Shown: in pieces, positions 9,736-20,931 of the stretch
Numbering within the stretch: position 1 is the first letter of the stretch
Layout of the letters: every line of letters begins with the position of its first letter
DNA from: Azorinus chamasolen
Lineage: Eukaryota; Mollusca; Bivalvia; Cardiida; Solecurtidae
Reading direction: 5' to 3'
Assembly (NCBI GenBank): GCA_963576725.1
Contig: OY755252.1
Span: 51,795,059-51,859,058 of the forward strand
DNA: 64,000 nt
Translations under genes and position numbers: made by a program
The notes under the pieces: generated by a model
What the model was told of the DNA's origin: nothing
Database searches by the model: none
Seen by the model: the letters and a program-made list of their open reading frames with translations, nothing else

Positions 9736-9779
9736 TGTAGCAGAGGATAACTTCCATTGTAAATCCAACCCAAATGACA

Positions 9780-10010
9780 AAAAATACTCAGTTCAATGGG
9801 AGAAAATTATGCAATGCCTGGCACTAAACATATGAAAATTGTGTCTTAACTCTCCAATTCGCAGTTATTACGCATGCAAAATATAAATTCAATAACTTTC
9901 AAACTTACCACACCAAATTACCAATTTTCAAATGGGGACGGACTGACCAACCACCCAACTGGCAGACTGTGATTCCAGTATACCTCAAACTTTGTTTGCG
10001 GGGGTATAAT
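9780..10010 (+). mobile_element. HL-type 3' end with hairpin
   Basis: After GGGGACGGACTGACC comes TATACC-TC-AAACTTTGTTT-GCGGG-GGTATA-ATAA at 9979-10012, a terminal hairpin of the HL type. The upstream head is not identified. Confidence 0.5.
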
Positions 10011-10827
10011 AATGTACTTGAAAGAGTTTCCAATATGAGATACATGTACCATATTTTAGCTGTTAAAACTTTTCAAAGTGGAATGGTCAATCACTGTTCA
10101 GCAGAAGAATTTATTAATAGATAAATTTGATACAGTAGTTTAAATGACTAATAGTGTACACCCTCACAGTCTCCAGAAGGGTCATCAGAAATCCTCCGAT
10201 TAAGGTCATACGATGTTCACAAATGCAAGTTTATAATCAAAGCGTTGTAGACGCTGTAGTATTCTTTGAATGGTATCAATCTGATATCGAATAAGTTCAC
10301 TTTGGCATGGAATTGCGTTTCTATAAGGGAAGGCATTAACACCCTATCCAGTTGATGATACAGTTGCAGCTGACACTTCAGTCGTTTCCCACTGTGCGTA
10401 TTATCACACTGACCGCTCGCAGTTATGGGTGTGATTACCTAATCGCTTGCATAAGGTCATCCGATGCGCGCTTCTTTATTCATTGGGTATTTTCATTCAT
10501 GTTATTATCACGTGATTTCTTCATGTGACTGATATGTGTATATCCGTGCGCCCTTCTTACACAATGCTATATTTTGTCGGTTTTGTTGATTTTTGCACAT
10601 ACTAAGCCGAAGCTTATGTTACAAAGCATTTCCATGTCAGATATAGTATACCACGATTGGTTCCGGATGCCACGTTATTAAACACCCTTTGTATCCATTG
10701 AATGCAGGTCAGTAAATTGCACTATTTTGTTCTAGCCGGCGAGGGTACCATGGGTCAGGCTGTGGAACGCCACATTTGTATTCTATTGCTTCGCAAAGAA
10801 TACAAAAAGCTTTCCGAATTTAAAGGT
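10011..10827. other. Unassigned stretch ending in a hairpin
   Basis: No gene found. AAGGTCATACGATG and AAGGTCATCCGATG recur (10202, 10454). The end TTTGTATTCT-ATTGCTTCGCA-AAGAATACAAAAA (about 10775-10808) is a hairpin followed by A-rich sequence, so this may be the tail of another HL family. Confidence 0.45.
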
Positions 10828-11092
10828 TTAACCCTTTCCTCATGTAAACGCTTTTTCACGCATTTGCAAACAGAGTAGACCTAAATCAGATGGCTCCTGC
10901 AGGAGCCATCTGATCAGGATCTGCTGTTTCCTTATGAAATTATACAATTATATAAATCTATTATAATAGATCTGTCCCTACAGTTTCTACCAAACATTCC
11001 TATGTACATAATTATGACAACACATAAATTCAGCTAATAAACATTCATGATGTCATTATTTCTTACATGAATATTCAACAAGGAAAGAGTAA
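10828..11092 (+). mobile_element. TTAA-1b element
   Basis: TTAACCCTTTCCTCATGTAA start (the 1b variant has CCTCATATAAACGCTTTTTCACGC). Strong palindrome at 10865-10927 with GATGGCTCCTGCAGGAGCCATC centre. TTTCTACCA, TTCAGCTAATAAACATTCATGA and ATGAATATTCAACAAGGAAAG at the end. Confidence 0.85.
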
Positions 11093-11643
11093 AAAGAAAC
11101 TAGCTTTCAACATCAAAATCTCACCTGCTGGTAGTGTATCCAGCCGAATCATTTTGCAGTTACAGTTTCACTATTTCTAACACTGTCAGCTTTATCCAAA
11201 AACATGTCACATTATTTACAAACAGATTTTCGTGACATAAAATTAGACAGTTAAAGTACTCTCGTATTTCGCTGAAAGTTCTATCCAACTTGTTTATTAC
11301 ATTTGTCCATCATACACACACAACATAATGTATCCCTCGAGTATATCACATTGAGGCAGACAAAGAAATGGAAAACTGCTGTCTGTAATCAACAGAAAGA
11401 AATATACAATTCTATTTATATACATGTAAAGTACCCCGTAGTATACAAATTCATGATATATTGTAACCTTAATAAATAGTTTAGATCAAGATAAGACGCC
11501 TCTGAGTAACTTGGCATCTCATCAGGATCCAAACTAGTTGATATCATGATAGCATTAAGGAAGAAGTATCTAATGACATTTTTTCAAAACATTTAATCTT
11601 TTATTTGCGACAAGTTACAATCGCTGTGCCTGTAATCCTTTAT
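11093..11643. other. Mostly unassigned; TTAA-3 palindrome at 11475-11545
   Basis: The palindrome has AATAGTTTAGATCAAGATAAG and CTTGGCATCTCATCAGGATCC + AAACT. The rest is AT-rich without gene signals. Confidence 0.5.
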
Positions 11644-11877
11644 TTAACCCTTTACTTCATAAATACCTGTACGCCTTTGCAAACAGAGTAGACCCAGATC
11701 AGACGGCTCCTATAATAGGAGCCATCAGAAACCAGAAAACCAAATCAGGATCTGCTCTGTTTGCTCATGGAATAATATAGATCTTGCTTTGGGAAAACTT
11801 TCATGTTAAAAAATAATCAAAACAATGTTCATGATGTTCACATTTCTTTCATGACTATTCATTGAGTAAATGGTTAA
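11644..11877 (+). mobile_element. TTAA-1 element with altered palindrome
   Basis: TTAACCCTTTACTTCATAAA at the left and GTAAATGGTTAA at the right, with TTAA at both edges. The palindrome at about 11680-11762 has an insertion of about 15 bp (AAACCAGAAAACCAA) in its second arm. Confidence 0.85.
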
Positions 11878-12718
11878 ATGCACACTATACATGAGGCAGG
11901 AGAAATCTCATTGACTGCCACTCTCCCTGTGTCTCATCTTTTGCATGTTACTGAAAAATTCACTACAACCATTACAAATAGTTTGGATTGAGATGAGCTG
12001 CACAGTAACTCCTTTCTTCACTTAATCCAAACTGTTTGACAGCCTGATCAACTGACACAACAATCTACGGTATTTCATACTTGATAAAGACGACATTTTT
12101 CCATCTATGAAATTTTTTGAAACCATGCCCCAATACACCCTATACAAATGCACCAAACATCACCCCACTCCCCATCTCTTTGCGTGCTATCAGCAGATTC
12201 TTTTGCCATTTATGACCTATGCAAAAAGTTTGGATCCAGATCAGGCCCCACAAAACATGGGATCCGATATTAGATCCAAACTGCTTGTCACTCAGACTCA
12301 ACTTCTGCAAACAAATCAGAAAGAAAACTAATAGTTTTGAAAATGTTGCAGACGACAATTGAGCAGATGACTTTATAGTTAGACTATAATATTACTATAA
12401 ATAGAAATCTGTTGGCTAGTTGTGAAGTGTGTCAGCCCACATGTTGATGATTCTTCAACCAAGCAGAAATTAAGAAAATTGTAAAATAATAAATCGTGAT
12501 TGTTTGGTACTATACCTGATATAAAACGTCCACACCAGTCCACAAACTACATGTACACTACAATGTATTTATGGACTGCCTGGGTACACTAGACTAAGCT
12601 GATTAATCCGATATTCATTCTCTATATATACAAACTGGCAGCAAATAATTACATTTACAGTTTATAGACCTATTTCATAGCAAAAGTTGCTGCCTGCTGT
12701 ATATACACAAGAACGTCT
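11878..12718. other. Two TTAA-3 palindromes in unassigned DNA
   Basis: Palindromes at about 11980-12045 (AATAGTTTGGATTGAGATGAG / ATCCAAACTGTTTGAC) and 12225-12292 (AAAAGTTTGGATCCAGATCAG / TTAGATCCAAACTG). Short ORFs on both strands at 12107-12358 lie over the second and are not taken as genes. Confidence 0.55.
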
Positions 12719-13010
12719 CCTAACCCTTTTTTCCATGTTATGAATATTAATGCTTTTGCAAACTGAGACAAAGATCTAATATAACTATAGGAGCCGTCTG
12801 ATCAGAGTCGGCTCTGTACGGTTAGGTAAAATAATGCTATAGAACAGAATCTAGACACTGTTTCCCTTTTTTTATGTACAATGATAAAAACTCAGTTATT
12901 ATTTAACCCTTTGCCTCGTGTAAGCCTTTCTTCACACCTTAGCAAGCAGCTGATGTAGGTGCCGTCTGATCAGGGTCTGCTCTGTTTGCTTATGAAATAT
13001 TATAAAACAA
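12719..13010 (+). mobile_element. Two decayed TTAA-1 copies, the second cut off by an HL head
   Basis: First copy about 12720-12890 (TAACCCTTTTTTCCATG, GAGCCGTCTGATCAGAGTC). Second begins TTAACCCTTTGCCTCGTG at 12903, keeps GCCGTCTGATCAGGGTCTGC + TCTGTTTGC and stops at 13010 where an HL head starts. Confidence 0.65.
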
Positions 13011-13268
13011 GATGTGTTTGTGAAACACTATGCTCTCGATCTTTGACCCTGAAGGATGACCTTGACCTTTGACCCATGGACCAGGGAGTTGAACGCGACA
13101 CATCGTCTTCGTGTGGTGAACATTTGTGCCAGTTTATTTTGAAATCCATTTACAGATAAAAAAGTTATAGAAGTGACATGAAATTTGGGACATACGGACG
13201 GATGGAAGGACAGACGGAAGGACGGACAATGCCATTATTATATGCCTGCCATTGGGAGGCATAAAAAT
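13011..13268 (+). mobile_element. HL-C element, short version
   Basis: Head AACAAGATGTGTTTGTGAAA + CACTATGCTCTCGAT has a GTGTTT/AAACAC hairpin. One core unit carries TGACCTTTGACC at 13063-13074. GGACGGATGGAAGGACAGAC is followed by the end hairpin TATGCCTGCCATTGGGAGG + CATAAAAA. It is the same family as 46527-48196, with far fewer units. Confidence 0.8.
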
Positions 13269-13480
13269 AGATTTTACTCTAGTTTCGAAACAATGAGTCC
13301 TTTCTTTACAAGCATCTTAACTGCAACAGTGTTATCTGTGAAAATTTGAAGTAAATCCTCTCATTGGTGTTACATAAACAAGATTTGTGGAACGTTTGTA
13401 CATAGGTACGGATAAATGTAAGGACAGAAAAAAGCATGACTATATATGTACCTCCCACCCTATGGGGGTCATAAAAAGAG
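13269..13480 (+). mobile_element. HL-type unit with end hairpin
   Basis: ACAGTGTTATCTGTGAAAAT, GTACCTCCCACCCTATGGGG + GTCATAAAAA at about 13448-13477. The end is of the same type as the previous element; no head is visible, so it may be a second 3' end. Confidence 0.5.
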
Positions 13481-13612
13481 TACTGCATGCGAGTGCCAAT
13501 GCTCGTCTGTTCAACTGTGACAGTGAAGAAGTGTGTGAAGTTTCATAAGATTTGCATACAAAGTTAAGAAGGTAACATTAAAGTTTCAAGACCACAACGC
13601 AGATACGTCATA

Positions 13613-13695
13613 ACAGCTTTGAAGGAGCCATCGGATTAGGGTCCACTCTATTTGCAAATATGTGAAAAAGCATTTGTATAGAGAAGAAGGGTTAA
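13613..13695 (-). mobile_element. TTAA-1 end fragment
   Basis: GGAGCCATCGGATTAGGGTC, TTTGCAAATATGTGAAAAAGC and AGAAGGGTTAA. Only the palindrome arm and end remain. Confidence 0.65.
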
Positions 13696-14650
13696 AATTA
13701 AGTTAAAATGAATATTGATGAACGACATGAAGTGATTATGAATTCAAGCACAAATGTTCATGAGGGAAAGCTTTAATGTAGATGATTTCAATAGATTTGT
13801 ACAGAACTAAATCATTATGTAACAGTCATTATAGACTTTTGAAATATTTTCATATAACAATTTTTATTTTACGTATCTATGAGGCTATCTATTTTACATA
13901 TCTATCAAGATCTTGACTGTATTATCTGTTTTGATTCAGTCCCCAAGTTTGACTATCAAACGTTTATAGAGGATTATATTTGTTTTTATCTGGTTTTACG
14001 TTACTTTAACAGTATTTTAGTCATATCGCGACACCCAGCTAATTACTGGTGGAAGAATGACCTAGAGGTTCCTCCTGGGGTGTAAAAACCCACTCGCCAA
14101 TGCAAGTAGGTTTTGAATTTGGTTGAATGCTTTAAAATATGCTCACCCTAAAGGGCGAGTGGATTTTTTGATCTGGTATTTTCCCCAATTGATAACCTTG
14201 AGTAAAATACATTCAAGACTGTCTTATACGATATTCGATGGGAGGCAGCTAATAAGGTCATATAAGACAGCCGGTCATATAACGCAGTCTCATTGGTCTT
14301 GCATTCATAAAGTTGTAATGGTGTATAAATGTACAAGTAAGTATGTTTATTATGTTAAAGGCTAATAAAGATGCACATGTATATACTTTCTTCTTCAAAT
14401 TTATATTTGTTAAAATAGGCAATAGAAATGAAAACAGAAAAAGTCTTCTATAATACTCTTTATTTAAATCCACAATCACCAAAAATAAACACAAACGTAA
14501 GTGACGAGCACATAAACAAAATATCTTCTTCCGGTTTACCAAACAAGTTCGCTTTTTAAAAAAATATCAATTCACTACATGTAACACTCTGTTTTTCTTC
14601 TTGAAGTCATTAAGGCTTTATCAGCTCATTGTTTTAGAAATATTTGCGCT
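13696..14650. other. Unassigned stretch with a SINE-like fragment
   Basis: About 13990-14100 (TGGTTTTACGTTACTTTAAC, CAGCTAATTACTGGTGGA) matches the 1130-1200 fragment and resembles part of a bivalve SINE-like repeat I recall only loosely. ORFs on both strands at 14123-14542 show no domain. AACCCACTCGCC and GGGCGAGTGG near 14090/14155 form a short inverted pair, echoed by GGGCGAGTGA at 15811. Confidence 0.35.
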
Positions 14651-14957
14651 AAGGTGGCGGTGGTCTAGTGGTAACGCGCTTGACTATCAGTCCAGGGTTC
14701 AAATCCCGGTCCCTCCCGGAAATTTCAGAGACGCTTTTCCGTGTCTCCCAACCGCACATCCTCTCCACCCAGGGGTTAAAATGGGTACCTGTGAGGGTCA
14801 CTCGCCGGTACTGCGGCTGCATGATTGCGCCATATGTTAGCAGTGCTCAATATTGTAGGCCAATGACTCAATGACCAGGGGAGTAAATGTACAGTCGGCT
14901 GAGCGGTCATTCGGACTGTAGACTAAGTAGACTATAACTAGGTACTTTACTTTAAAT
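14651..14957 (+). mobile_element. tRNA-derived SINE
   Basis: The head has a full RNA polymerase III box A (TGGTCTAGTGG, 14661-14671) and a box B (GTTCAAATC, 14697-14705) at tRNA spacing, inside GGTGGCGGTGG...GGTTCAAATCCCGG. The body is non-tRNA (TTTCAGAGACGC, CCAACCGCACATCC, GCCAATGACTCAATGACC) and ends near AGGTACTTTACTTTAAATAA. SINEs are copied by LINE enzymes from pol III transcripts (family knowledge). The body and tail rule out a plain tRNA gene. Confidence 0.85.
14661..14705 (+). promoter_or_regulatory. Internal pol III promoter (A and B boxes)
   Basis: Box A TGGTCTAGTGG fits TRGYNNARNNG at every position. Box B GTTCAAATC fits GWTCRANNC. Their starts are 36 bp apart. Confidence 0.8.
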
Positions 14958-15949
14958 AATATGCACGCTTGTGATAATATGCAAGTACTTGTAGTAAACA
15001 ATTAATTCTATTGATAATGTGGTGCCCTTACCAGGTGGGAAAAACACGAGGCACCGGGAGAGCGTCAATCAAAACATTGTACCTGTGTGTTTGCCATCCT
15101 TTTGTTTTCGAGTAATTAGGGTGTGTGCAAACTACATGTATTGACTTTTTCGTGAGGGGTCGTCTCATGGTCGGTTAACTAAACCGAACTGCCTCCTGAT
15201 ATAAACGTTACGGAGCACTAAACACGGTCGGGTACCAGGTAAGACAGCCAGTCGTTTTACAGAACCCAAATATATAGTAAATTCGCTTGGGAGCAAAAAA
15301 TACAGTTGTTTAACACAGCACATTGGTATATACAGCTGGTCGTTAAGACAGTCTCGACTGTACCTTAAATTGCAAATTAAAATGGCAGAAAATTCTCTGC
15401 ATGTGTCAGAGTGAAGACATAATTTCTACTCTGTCGCACACTTGACTATTATCTAAGAAGAATTTAGAGGCATTCCGATTTCACGCGCACCTGACCTCAC
15501 AGTGTTACCTAGCAACACATATTCGGCCCAAGTACAAATGTTTTGCCCAAAGGAAGTGTTCAAATTTTTAATTTTTTTTGGTTCAAATACTCAATCTAAT
15601 TATGAAATTAAAATATGCATAACAGTGTTATAACAATTTTTTGTACACTAACCCGTCAAACTACAAAAAATTCTTGATTTAGACCTTCGATGCGCTTGTA
15701 CCTAATTTAAACAAGTCAAAATTTTAGAAGTAAAGAGTGCAAGAAAAATGGTTCAAAGAGTTTGAATATACATGTATGTCACCATAAAAAATTATGTATG
15801 AAAATTTAAGGGCGAGTGAAAGTTGCATAAGGGCGAGCAGATTTCAGTGGTCATTAGTCCTCAGCAACAGTGTGAGTAAACCCCTGTCTTCCGTGCACGA
15901 AACTTGTTAAATACTTTAATCAAAGTGTTAAACACTTTAATCAATAGAT
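14958..15949. other. Unassigned stretch
   Basis: No gene or known repeat recognised. 15.0-15.3 kb is less AT-rich (GAGGCACCGGGAGAGCGTC). GGGCGAGTGAAAG and GGGCGAGCAG near 15810-15840 repeat a motif seen at 14150. Confidence 0.3.
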
Positions 15950-16166
15950 ACCCCCTTTTAATGATATTTAATTGCAGCAAACAGAGTAGACCCAGATCAG
16001 ATGGCTCCTGTAGGAGCTATCTGATCAGGGTCTGCTCTGTTTGTTTAAGGAATTATCAATTATATAGATTTGATTCTAAAGTTTCTGCCATGGCCATTAA
16101 AAAAATTAACTAATATTCATGTCATCAATTCTTACATGTATGAATATTCATGGGATAAAGAGTTAA
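15950..16166 (+). mobile_element. TTAA-1 element
   Basis: Palindrome at 15977-16043 (CAGAGTAGACCCAGATCAGA / TCTGATCAGGGTCTGCTCTG), then TTTCTGCCATGGCC and ATGAATATTCATGGGATAAAG + AGTTAA. The left end is AT-rich and altered. Confidence 0.8.
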
Positions 16167-16318
16167 CCTCCTGACCAAATTTTTGAAAAGAAACCGGAAG
16201 AAAAAACATTCTTTGAGAATAATTGAAGCTGACAGCAAATCTTGCTGATACAAGTTACTCAGTGTTGGAAGGGATAAATAACTCTTTGCATGGTTACAGT
16301 GGCTATCTTGTTATTATC

Positions 16319-16398
16319 CATGTAAACAGTTTGGATCCCGATAACATTCCAAGTAACTTGGCATCTCATCAGCATCCAAACTGTTTGACTCGCATCAT
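16319..16398. mobile_element. TTAA-3 palindrome
   Basis: AAACAGTTTGGATCCCGATAA / CTTGGCATCTCATCAGCATCC / AAACTGTTTGAC. Confidence 0.7.
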
Positions 16399-16617
16399 GC
16401 TTTTGTGAAAAAAACAATGAAAGAAAATTCCTTTTCAGAAATTGTTGGAGACAAATGTTGTAAATGACAATTGCTCAATAAGCAAGGAGATATGAATCCT
16501 TCAAATCACATCAAACATGCAGCTGTTGCACTGGGATAGTTTTAGCTTGTAAAATCTGTACTCTTACTTAGGTCTTTAGCATGCTAAAACTTTTCATAAT
16601 GATCCATCCTTGCTTAT

Positions 16618-16712
16618 GTTTGTTTGTGTTGATTAATGCCTGTTTCTGCTCACTTTGAGCTAATTGGACGCCCCAGAGAGAGGGAAAAGGATACAGGGAA
16701 ACCCATAGGTGT
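16618..16712 (-). mobile_element. SINE 3' fragment
   Basis: TTTGTTTGTGTTGATT, TTTCTGCTCAC, GAGCTAATTGGACGCCCCAG and GATACAGGGAAACCC match the 1843 and 56871 copies. Only the 3' part remains. Confidence 0.7.
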
Positions 16713-17427
16713 CAGGTGCGTGTACTACAGACAAACATCTTCAAATACGTTTAGACATCATACTTTGACAGAAAAGAAAGTTTTTAAACATTTTTTTTCA
16801 TATAGTATGATACTATGTAAATGTGTGTAACTAAATGGTCCAAAATGGCAGAAAAAATGCACCAACTACATTCCACGTCTTATTACGACATCAATTTCCG
16901 CTCGATTTCAATCAAATATGATTCATTACACGCAGAAATATCCAGTCTTTGAAATACACACCATTGATGGCCAATCATAGGCCAAAATATTACTGTACTG
17001 AGATGATAAAGTCCAACTTAGCTTTAGTCACACTGAATCTCATATTATTATATTATTCCACTCTCCTTCAATAAATCTAACATTCCACTCTCCTTCAATA
17101 AATCTAACATAAAAATCAAACTCACTGTCGATGTCAACCACAAAGTTACTTCCGTTTCTACGACACTGGAGATTTTCTGGAGCAATAGCGACTGTCAACA
17201 TATGTACATGTATACATGTGTCGGTAGTGACTTAAGCGGCCATCAAAAAGAGGTCTAATTGTAACCAGGCTGATTTTCTGTGTCTTGCTATTGTTACTTA
17301 CCTATCAGCATGTTCAGTGCTTTGATTTGGAGTGCCGTGGTCTGTTTGTTAGTTTCTGTTCAAGTGATTCATAACGTGATAGCATACTTGCTGGCGATTG
17401 GCTGATTTGTATATCTCGGCGCGCGTA
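16713..17427. other. Unassigned stretch
   Basis: A short direct duplication (CCACTCTCCTTCAATAAATC, starts near 17059 and 17086) is the only clear structure. Confidence 0.35.
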
Positions 17428-17471
17428 ATGCCATCATTTCTTTCATGAATATTGAACAGGGCAAGGGTTAA
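17428..17471 (+). mobile_element. TTAA-1b right-end fragment
   Basis: ATGCCATCATTTCTTTCATGA then ATATTGAACAGGGCAAGGG + TTAA. Confidence 0.65.
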
Positions 17472-17991
17472 GAGAGATTTTAATTAATATGCTATCATGA
17501 AATCAACATACATCACAACAGTAAACTTGATAAATAAGCTTGATAAATTGCTTGATAAATAAGCAATAGTTATAAAAAAAAAAATATATACCAGTAATGT
17601 ACAATGCTATACAATGCCATGCCATTCAAAAACATTAAATGAAATGACAACCAATTCACAGGGTGAGACCCAATTTGTCTGGCTTTATGTTTGGCATGTG
17701 GCTTCTATTGAATGAAATTTGACCTCTTGGAGGGTCAACATCTAAGGTAGTTAGAAATTGAATAGACAGTCACACTTTTCTACTGACACAGAATTTTGAT
17801 TTCTGATCTATACTTAGAACAATAACCATAGGTGCAGTAAATACCACAAACTTGCCATGTTATAAACTACCCTAATTAGGATTTTAAAGACACATACTGA
17901 CATAAGGGAAAGAGCAATCATTATAGGCCCCTCAACAAGTGTGGACAGAACAATCAGCATAAAAGTAAACTGAAATGCAGCAAATCATCAA
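17472..17991. other. Unassigned AT-rich stretch
   Basis: TTGATAAATAAGC short repeats near 17529-17565; nothing else recognised. Confidence 0.3.
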
Positions 17992-18195
17992 GACCCAAAT
18001 TATTAGATCTATTCTAGGTCTACTCTGCAAATGTGTGAAAATGTGTTTATATAAAGGAAAGGGTTCACAGGTAGAAAATGTCTAAAAAAAAGAACATACC
18101 AAGTAATACCTGCACTTTTATTAACCCTTTGAAAGAGCTGGGAACAGGTGTACTGGCATTTGCAAACAGTGTAGACCCAGATCAGAGGGCTCTTA
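17992..18195. mobile_element. TTAA-1 (-) and TTAA-2 (+) fragments
   Basis: 17992-18066: TAGGTCTACTCTGCAAATGTG ... GGAAAGGGTT. 18121-18195: TTAACCCTTTGAAAGAGCTG ... CAGTGTAGACCCAGATCAGA + GGGCTC, cut off before the second arm. Confidence 0.65.
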
Positions 18196-18424
18196 AAGGT
18201 TTTACGTACGGCAATGCTAATGCAATGTCAGTTGGTGTGGAACAGGCAAGAAACAGTTCTATGAAGGTTGTGTGTATATGTGTGAGTGGACATTTCATTT
18301 GTGCTTGGGGTGTTGCTGCGCACTTTCATGTGCCATTTCCAAATTTCCTGCCTGACTTCTATACTAAGTGATGGTCTTGGTCTATAATATTTTTTCCTAA
18401 TCACCTATTAAGCATGACCTCACA

Positions 18425-18522
18425 GTATTTTGCAAATAGTGTGGATCCAGATTAGACACCAAGGGACAAAGCTGTTTGACACTCTATTAATAGTTTTAGA
18501 TTTATCTGGATCCAAACTGCAA
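18425..18522. mobile_element. TTAA-3 palindrome with insertion
   Basis: TGCAAATAGTGTGGATCCAG and ATCTGGATCCAAACTGCAAA arms are separated by about 55 bases, including CTGTTTGACAC. Confidence 0.55.
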
Positions 18523-18574
18523 AAGCTACCGCATATTACTGTCATAGTAGAAGATTTTACATTCAGACAGTCAC

Positions 18575-18790
18575 TGAGAAGCAATATCATATATCAGCTT
18601 ACACTTTGAATGCTGATTCAATTAGTTTCACAATAAATTCCTTTCAGTATCAAAGGGTATTATTTGTGAGAGGATTTCAAATGACAAACAGTGCTGACCA
18701 AGATCAGAGGGGTCCTCTTGGAGCTTTCTGATCTGGGTCTACACTGTTTTTAAATGCCAGTGCACTTGTTTCCAGCAATACAAGGGTTAA
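18575..18790 (+). mobile_element. TTAA-2 element
   Basis: TTGAATGCTGA..., AGTATCAAAGGGTATTATTTG, palindrome 18690-18750 (CAAACAGTGCTGACCAAGAT / GATCTGGGTCTACACTGTTT), then AAATGCCAGTGCACTTGTTT and a CAAGGGTTAA end. Confidence 0.75.
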
Positions 18791-19571
18791 TTGTTTTTTT
18801 CAGCAGAATAAAGCTGTTATCTGTTTATAATGCAATATATTATCAAGATTATAAACAAGAGGGCCATGATGGCCCTTAATCGCTCACCTGTTCGTAACAG
18901 ATTAATGATTTCAATGACAGATTGCATAATTTGAAAAATCTTGGTAGAAAACCATTAGATGATGCTACATACTAAATATAAAGAGTCTAGACCTTACAGA
19001 TTTGGAGGATATTTTAAAGATTTTCCTATGAAAAACTGTTAAGCCCCAGGGGCCGGCCAATTTTGATCCGGGGTTCATAATTTGAAAATCTTGGTAGAGG
19101 ACTATTAGATAATGCAACATACCAAATATCTAAGGTCTATGCCTTACAAGTTCAGAGAAGACTTTTAAAGATTTTTAAGAGAAGATTTTTAAAAACTATG
19201 AAAAACTGATATGCCCCGTTTTCAACCCAGGGGACATAATTTGAACAATCTTGGTAGAAAACTATTAGATAGCGCTACATACCAAATATTTAAGGTCTCT
19301 GCCTTACAGTTTTGGAGAAGAAGATTCTTAAAGCTTTTCATATGAAAAACTGATAAGCCCCAGGGCGGGGCCATGTTTGACCCAGGGGTAATAATTTGAA
19401 TAATCTTGGTAGAAAACCATTAGATGATGCTACATACCAAATATCAAGGGCCTAGACCTTACAGTTCTGGAGGAGAAGATTTTTAAAGATTTTCCTATGA
19501 AAAACTGATAAGCCCTTGGGCGGGGCCATTTTTGGTCCGGGGTCATATTTTGATTAATATTGGTAGAGGAC

Positions 19572-19578
19572 GATTAAA
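19572..19578. repeat. LINE target-site duplication, left
   Basis: GATTAAA, repeated at 21280-21286. Removing the insertion restores the HL core reading GAGGAC-GATTAAA-TAATGCTACATACC. Confidence 0.85.
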
Positions 19579-20931
19579 CGGTGGTTTAACGTTAATACGG
19601 GCTTGAAGCAGGGCTGTAAGATATCCACGACGCTGTTTTCTGTCTATATAAATGACTTGATAAGTGAAATCAGCGCCCTAGACTGTGGGGTCCCAGTAGG
19701 AGATGTGATAGTCTCATTATTAGTTTATGCTGACGATATAGTACTCCTGGCTCCTACTCCTGAATCACTTCAAAAGATGCTGAACGTAGTGGACAATTGG
19801 TGCAAAAAGTGGCGATTGACTGTTAACGAAGATAAGACGAAGATCGTCCATTTCCGTTCACAGTCAATTGAGAAATGTAATTTTAATTTTAAATGCGGAT
19901 CGACCAGTATAGGGTATGAAAATAACTACAAGTACCTTGGTGTCTGGCTAAACGAACATCTAAATATGGCGAAAACCGTAATGGAGATCACGAAATCTGC
20001 AAGTAGAGCACTTTCTGCAGTATATACTAAAAGCTTAGAGGCCGGTGGTATGACCCATAATGTGTTCACGACACTTTATAAGTCGCTTGTTGAGCCAGTC
20101 ATGTACTACAGTGCGGCAATTTGGGGAATCGGCAAGTCTGACTTAAAGAAGATACAAACTGTTCAGAACAAAGCGTGTCGTTATTTTCTTGGAGGAGGCA
20201 AATACGCATCAAATGTTGCTCTACGGGGCGACATGGGTTGGGTATCTGCCGGAGTTAATGCGAAAGCAGAAGCTTTTCGGATGTATATGAAACTTGGCAA
20301 GCTTCCGGTCTCTAGGCTGATTCAGCAGGTTCATTTGTGGTCTAAACATGTAAATAGGAGCTGGGAATCACGTGTCCTCAGCATAGCTTCCAGACACGGG
20401 TGCTTAGATATAGTAAATGATAGTTCAAAGTGTGTTAAAACTCTAGTAAACCAACTGAAACAGACACTGAGTACAGCAGATGTTAATCAATGGAAGACAG
20501 AGTTAGATAAATCTGATAAACTCAGAACTTACAAACAATATAAGTGTGACTTACATACAGAATATTACTGTACGCTACCCTTATCAAGAGACCACCGTCG
20601 GACATTGTTTAAATTCAGGTCATGTTCTCTTCCACTCTTTGTAGAAACGGGTCGGTATGCTAGGCCAAAAGTGCCCCTGGGAGAGCGCATTTGTAAACTG
20701 TGCTCATCTCGTAAAGTCGAGGACGAAGTCCATTTTCTTATAGACTGTAGCCTTTATTCAGACTGTAGATATGACCTGTTTGCAAAAGCATCGACACTGA
20801 ACTATGCTTTTGTGAACATGCCATCTGTAGAGAAATTAAAATTTCTAATGAATTGTAATGGTCTACAACGCTTGCTTGCAAGTACTTTAACTCGTATGTA
20901 TAAAAGGCGGAAAGTATTTTTAGGATCCTAA
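19579..20931 (+). CDS. LINE ORF2 C-terminal part: reverse transcriptase and zinc-knuckle-like end
   Basis: The open frame runs from the insertion edge (no true start codon; the first in-frame TTG at 19603 is internal) for 451 codons to TAA. Visible in order: the RT motif GLKQGCKISTTLFSVYINDL at the 5' edge; the catalytic YADD box at about residue 56; a TVNEDKTK motif; YKYLGVWL; a connecting thumb-like region with EPVMYYSAAIWG; and a C-terminal C-x2-C-x9-H-x4-C cluster (ICKLC...HFLIDC). The role in an intact element is to copy its RNA at the nicked target. The endonuclease and the first RT motifs are missing, so it cannot work alone. The frame has no stop or frameshift, which suggests a recent insertion. 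The clade (jockey/CR1-like or other) is not settled by eye. Confidence 0.9.
   Translation, partial: RWFNVNTGLKQGCKISTTLFSVYINDLISEISALDCGVPVGDVIVSLLVYADDIVLLAPTPESLQKMLNVVDNWCKKWRLTVNEDKTKIVHFRSQSIEKCNFNFKCGSTSIGYENNYKYLGVWLNEHLNMAKTVMEITKSASRALSAVYTKSLEAGGMTHNVFTTLYKSLVEPVMYYSAAIWGIGKSDLKKIQTVQNKACRYFLGGGKYASNVALRGDMGWVSAGVNAKAEAFRMYMKLGKLPVSRLIQQVHLWSKHVNRSWESRVLSIASRHGCLDIVNDSSKCVKTLVNQLKQTLSTADVNQWKTELDKSDKLRTYKQYKCDLHTEYYCTLPLSRDHRRTLFKFRSCSLPLFVETGRYARPKVPLGERICKLCSSRKVEDEVHFLIDCSLYSDCRYDLFAKASTLNYAFVNMPSVEKLKFLMNCNGLQRLLASTLTRMYKRRKVFLGS

Noticed and set aside
14651..14725. Functional tRNA gene
   Set aside because: A and B boxes are good, but the sequence continues into a SINE body and tail, and I could not fold a sound acceptor stem by eye.
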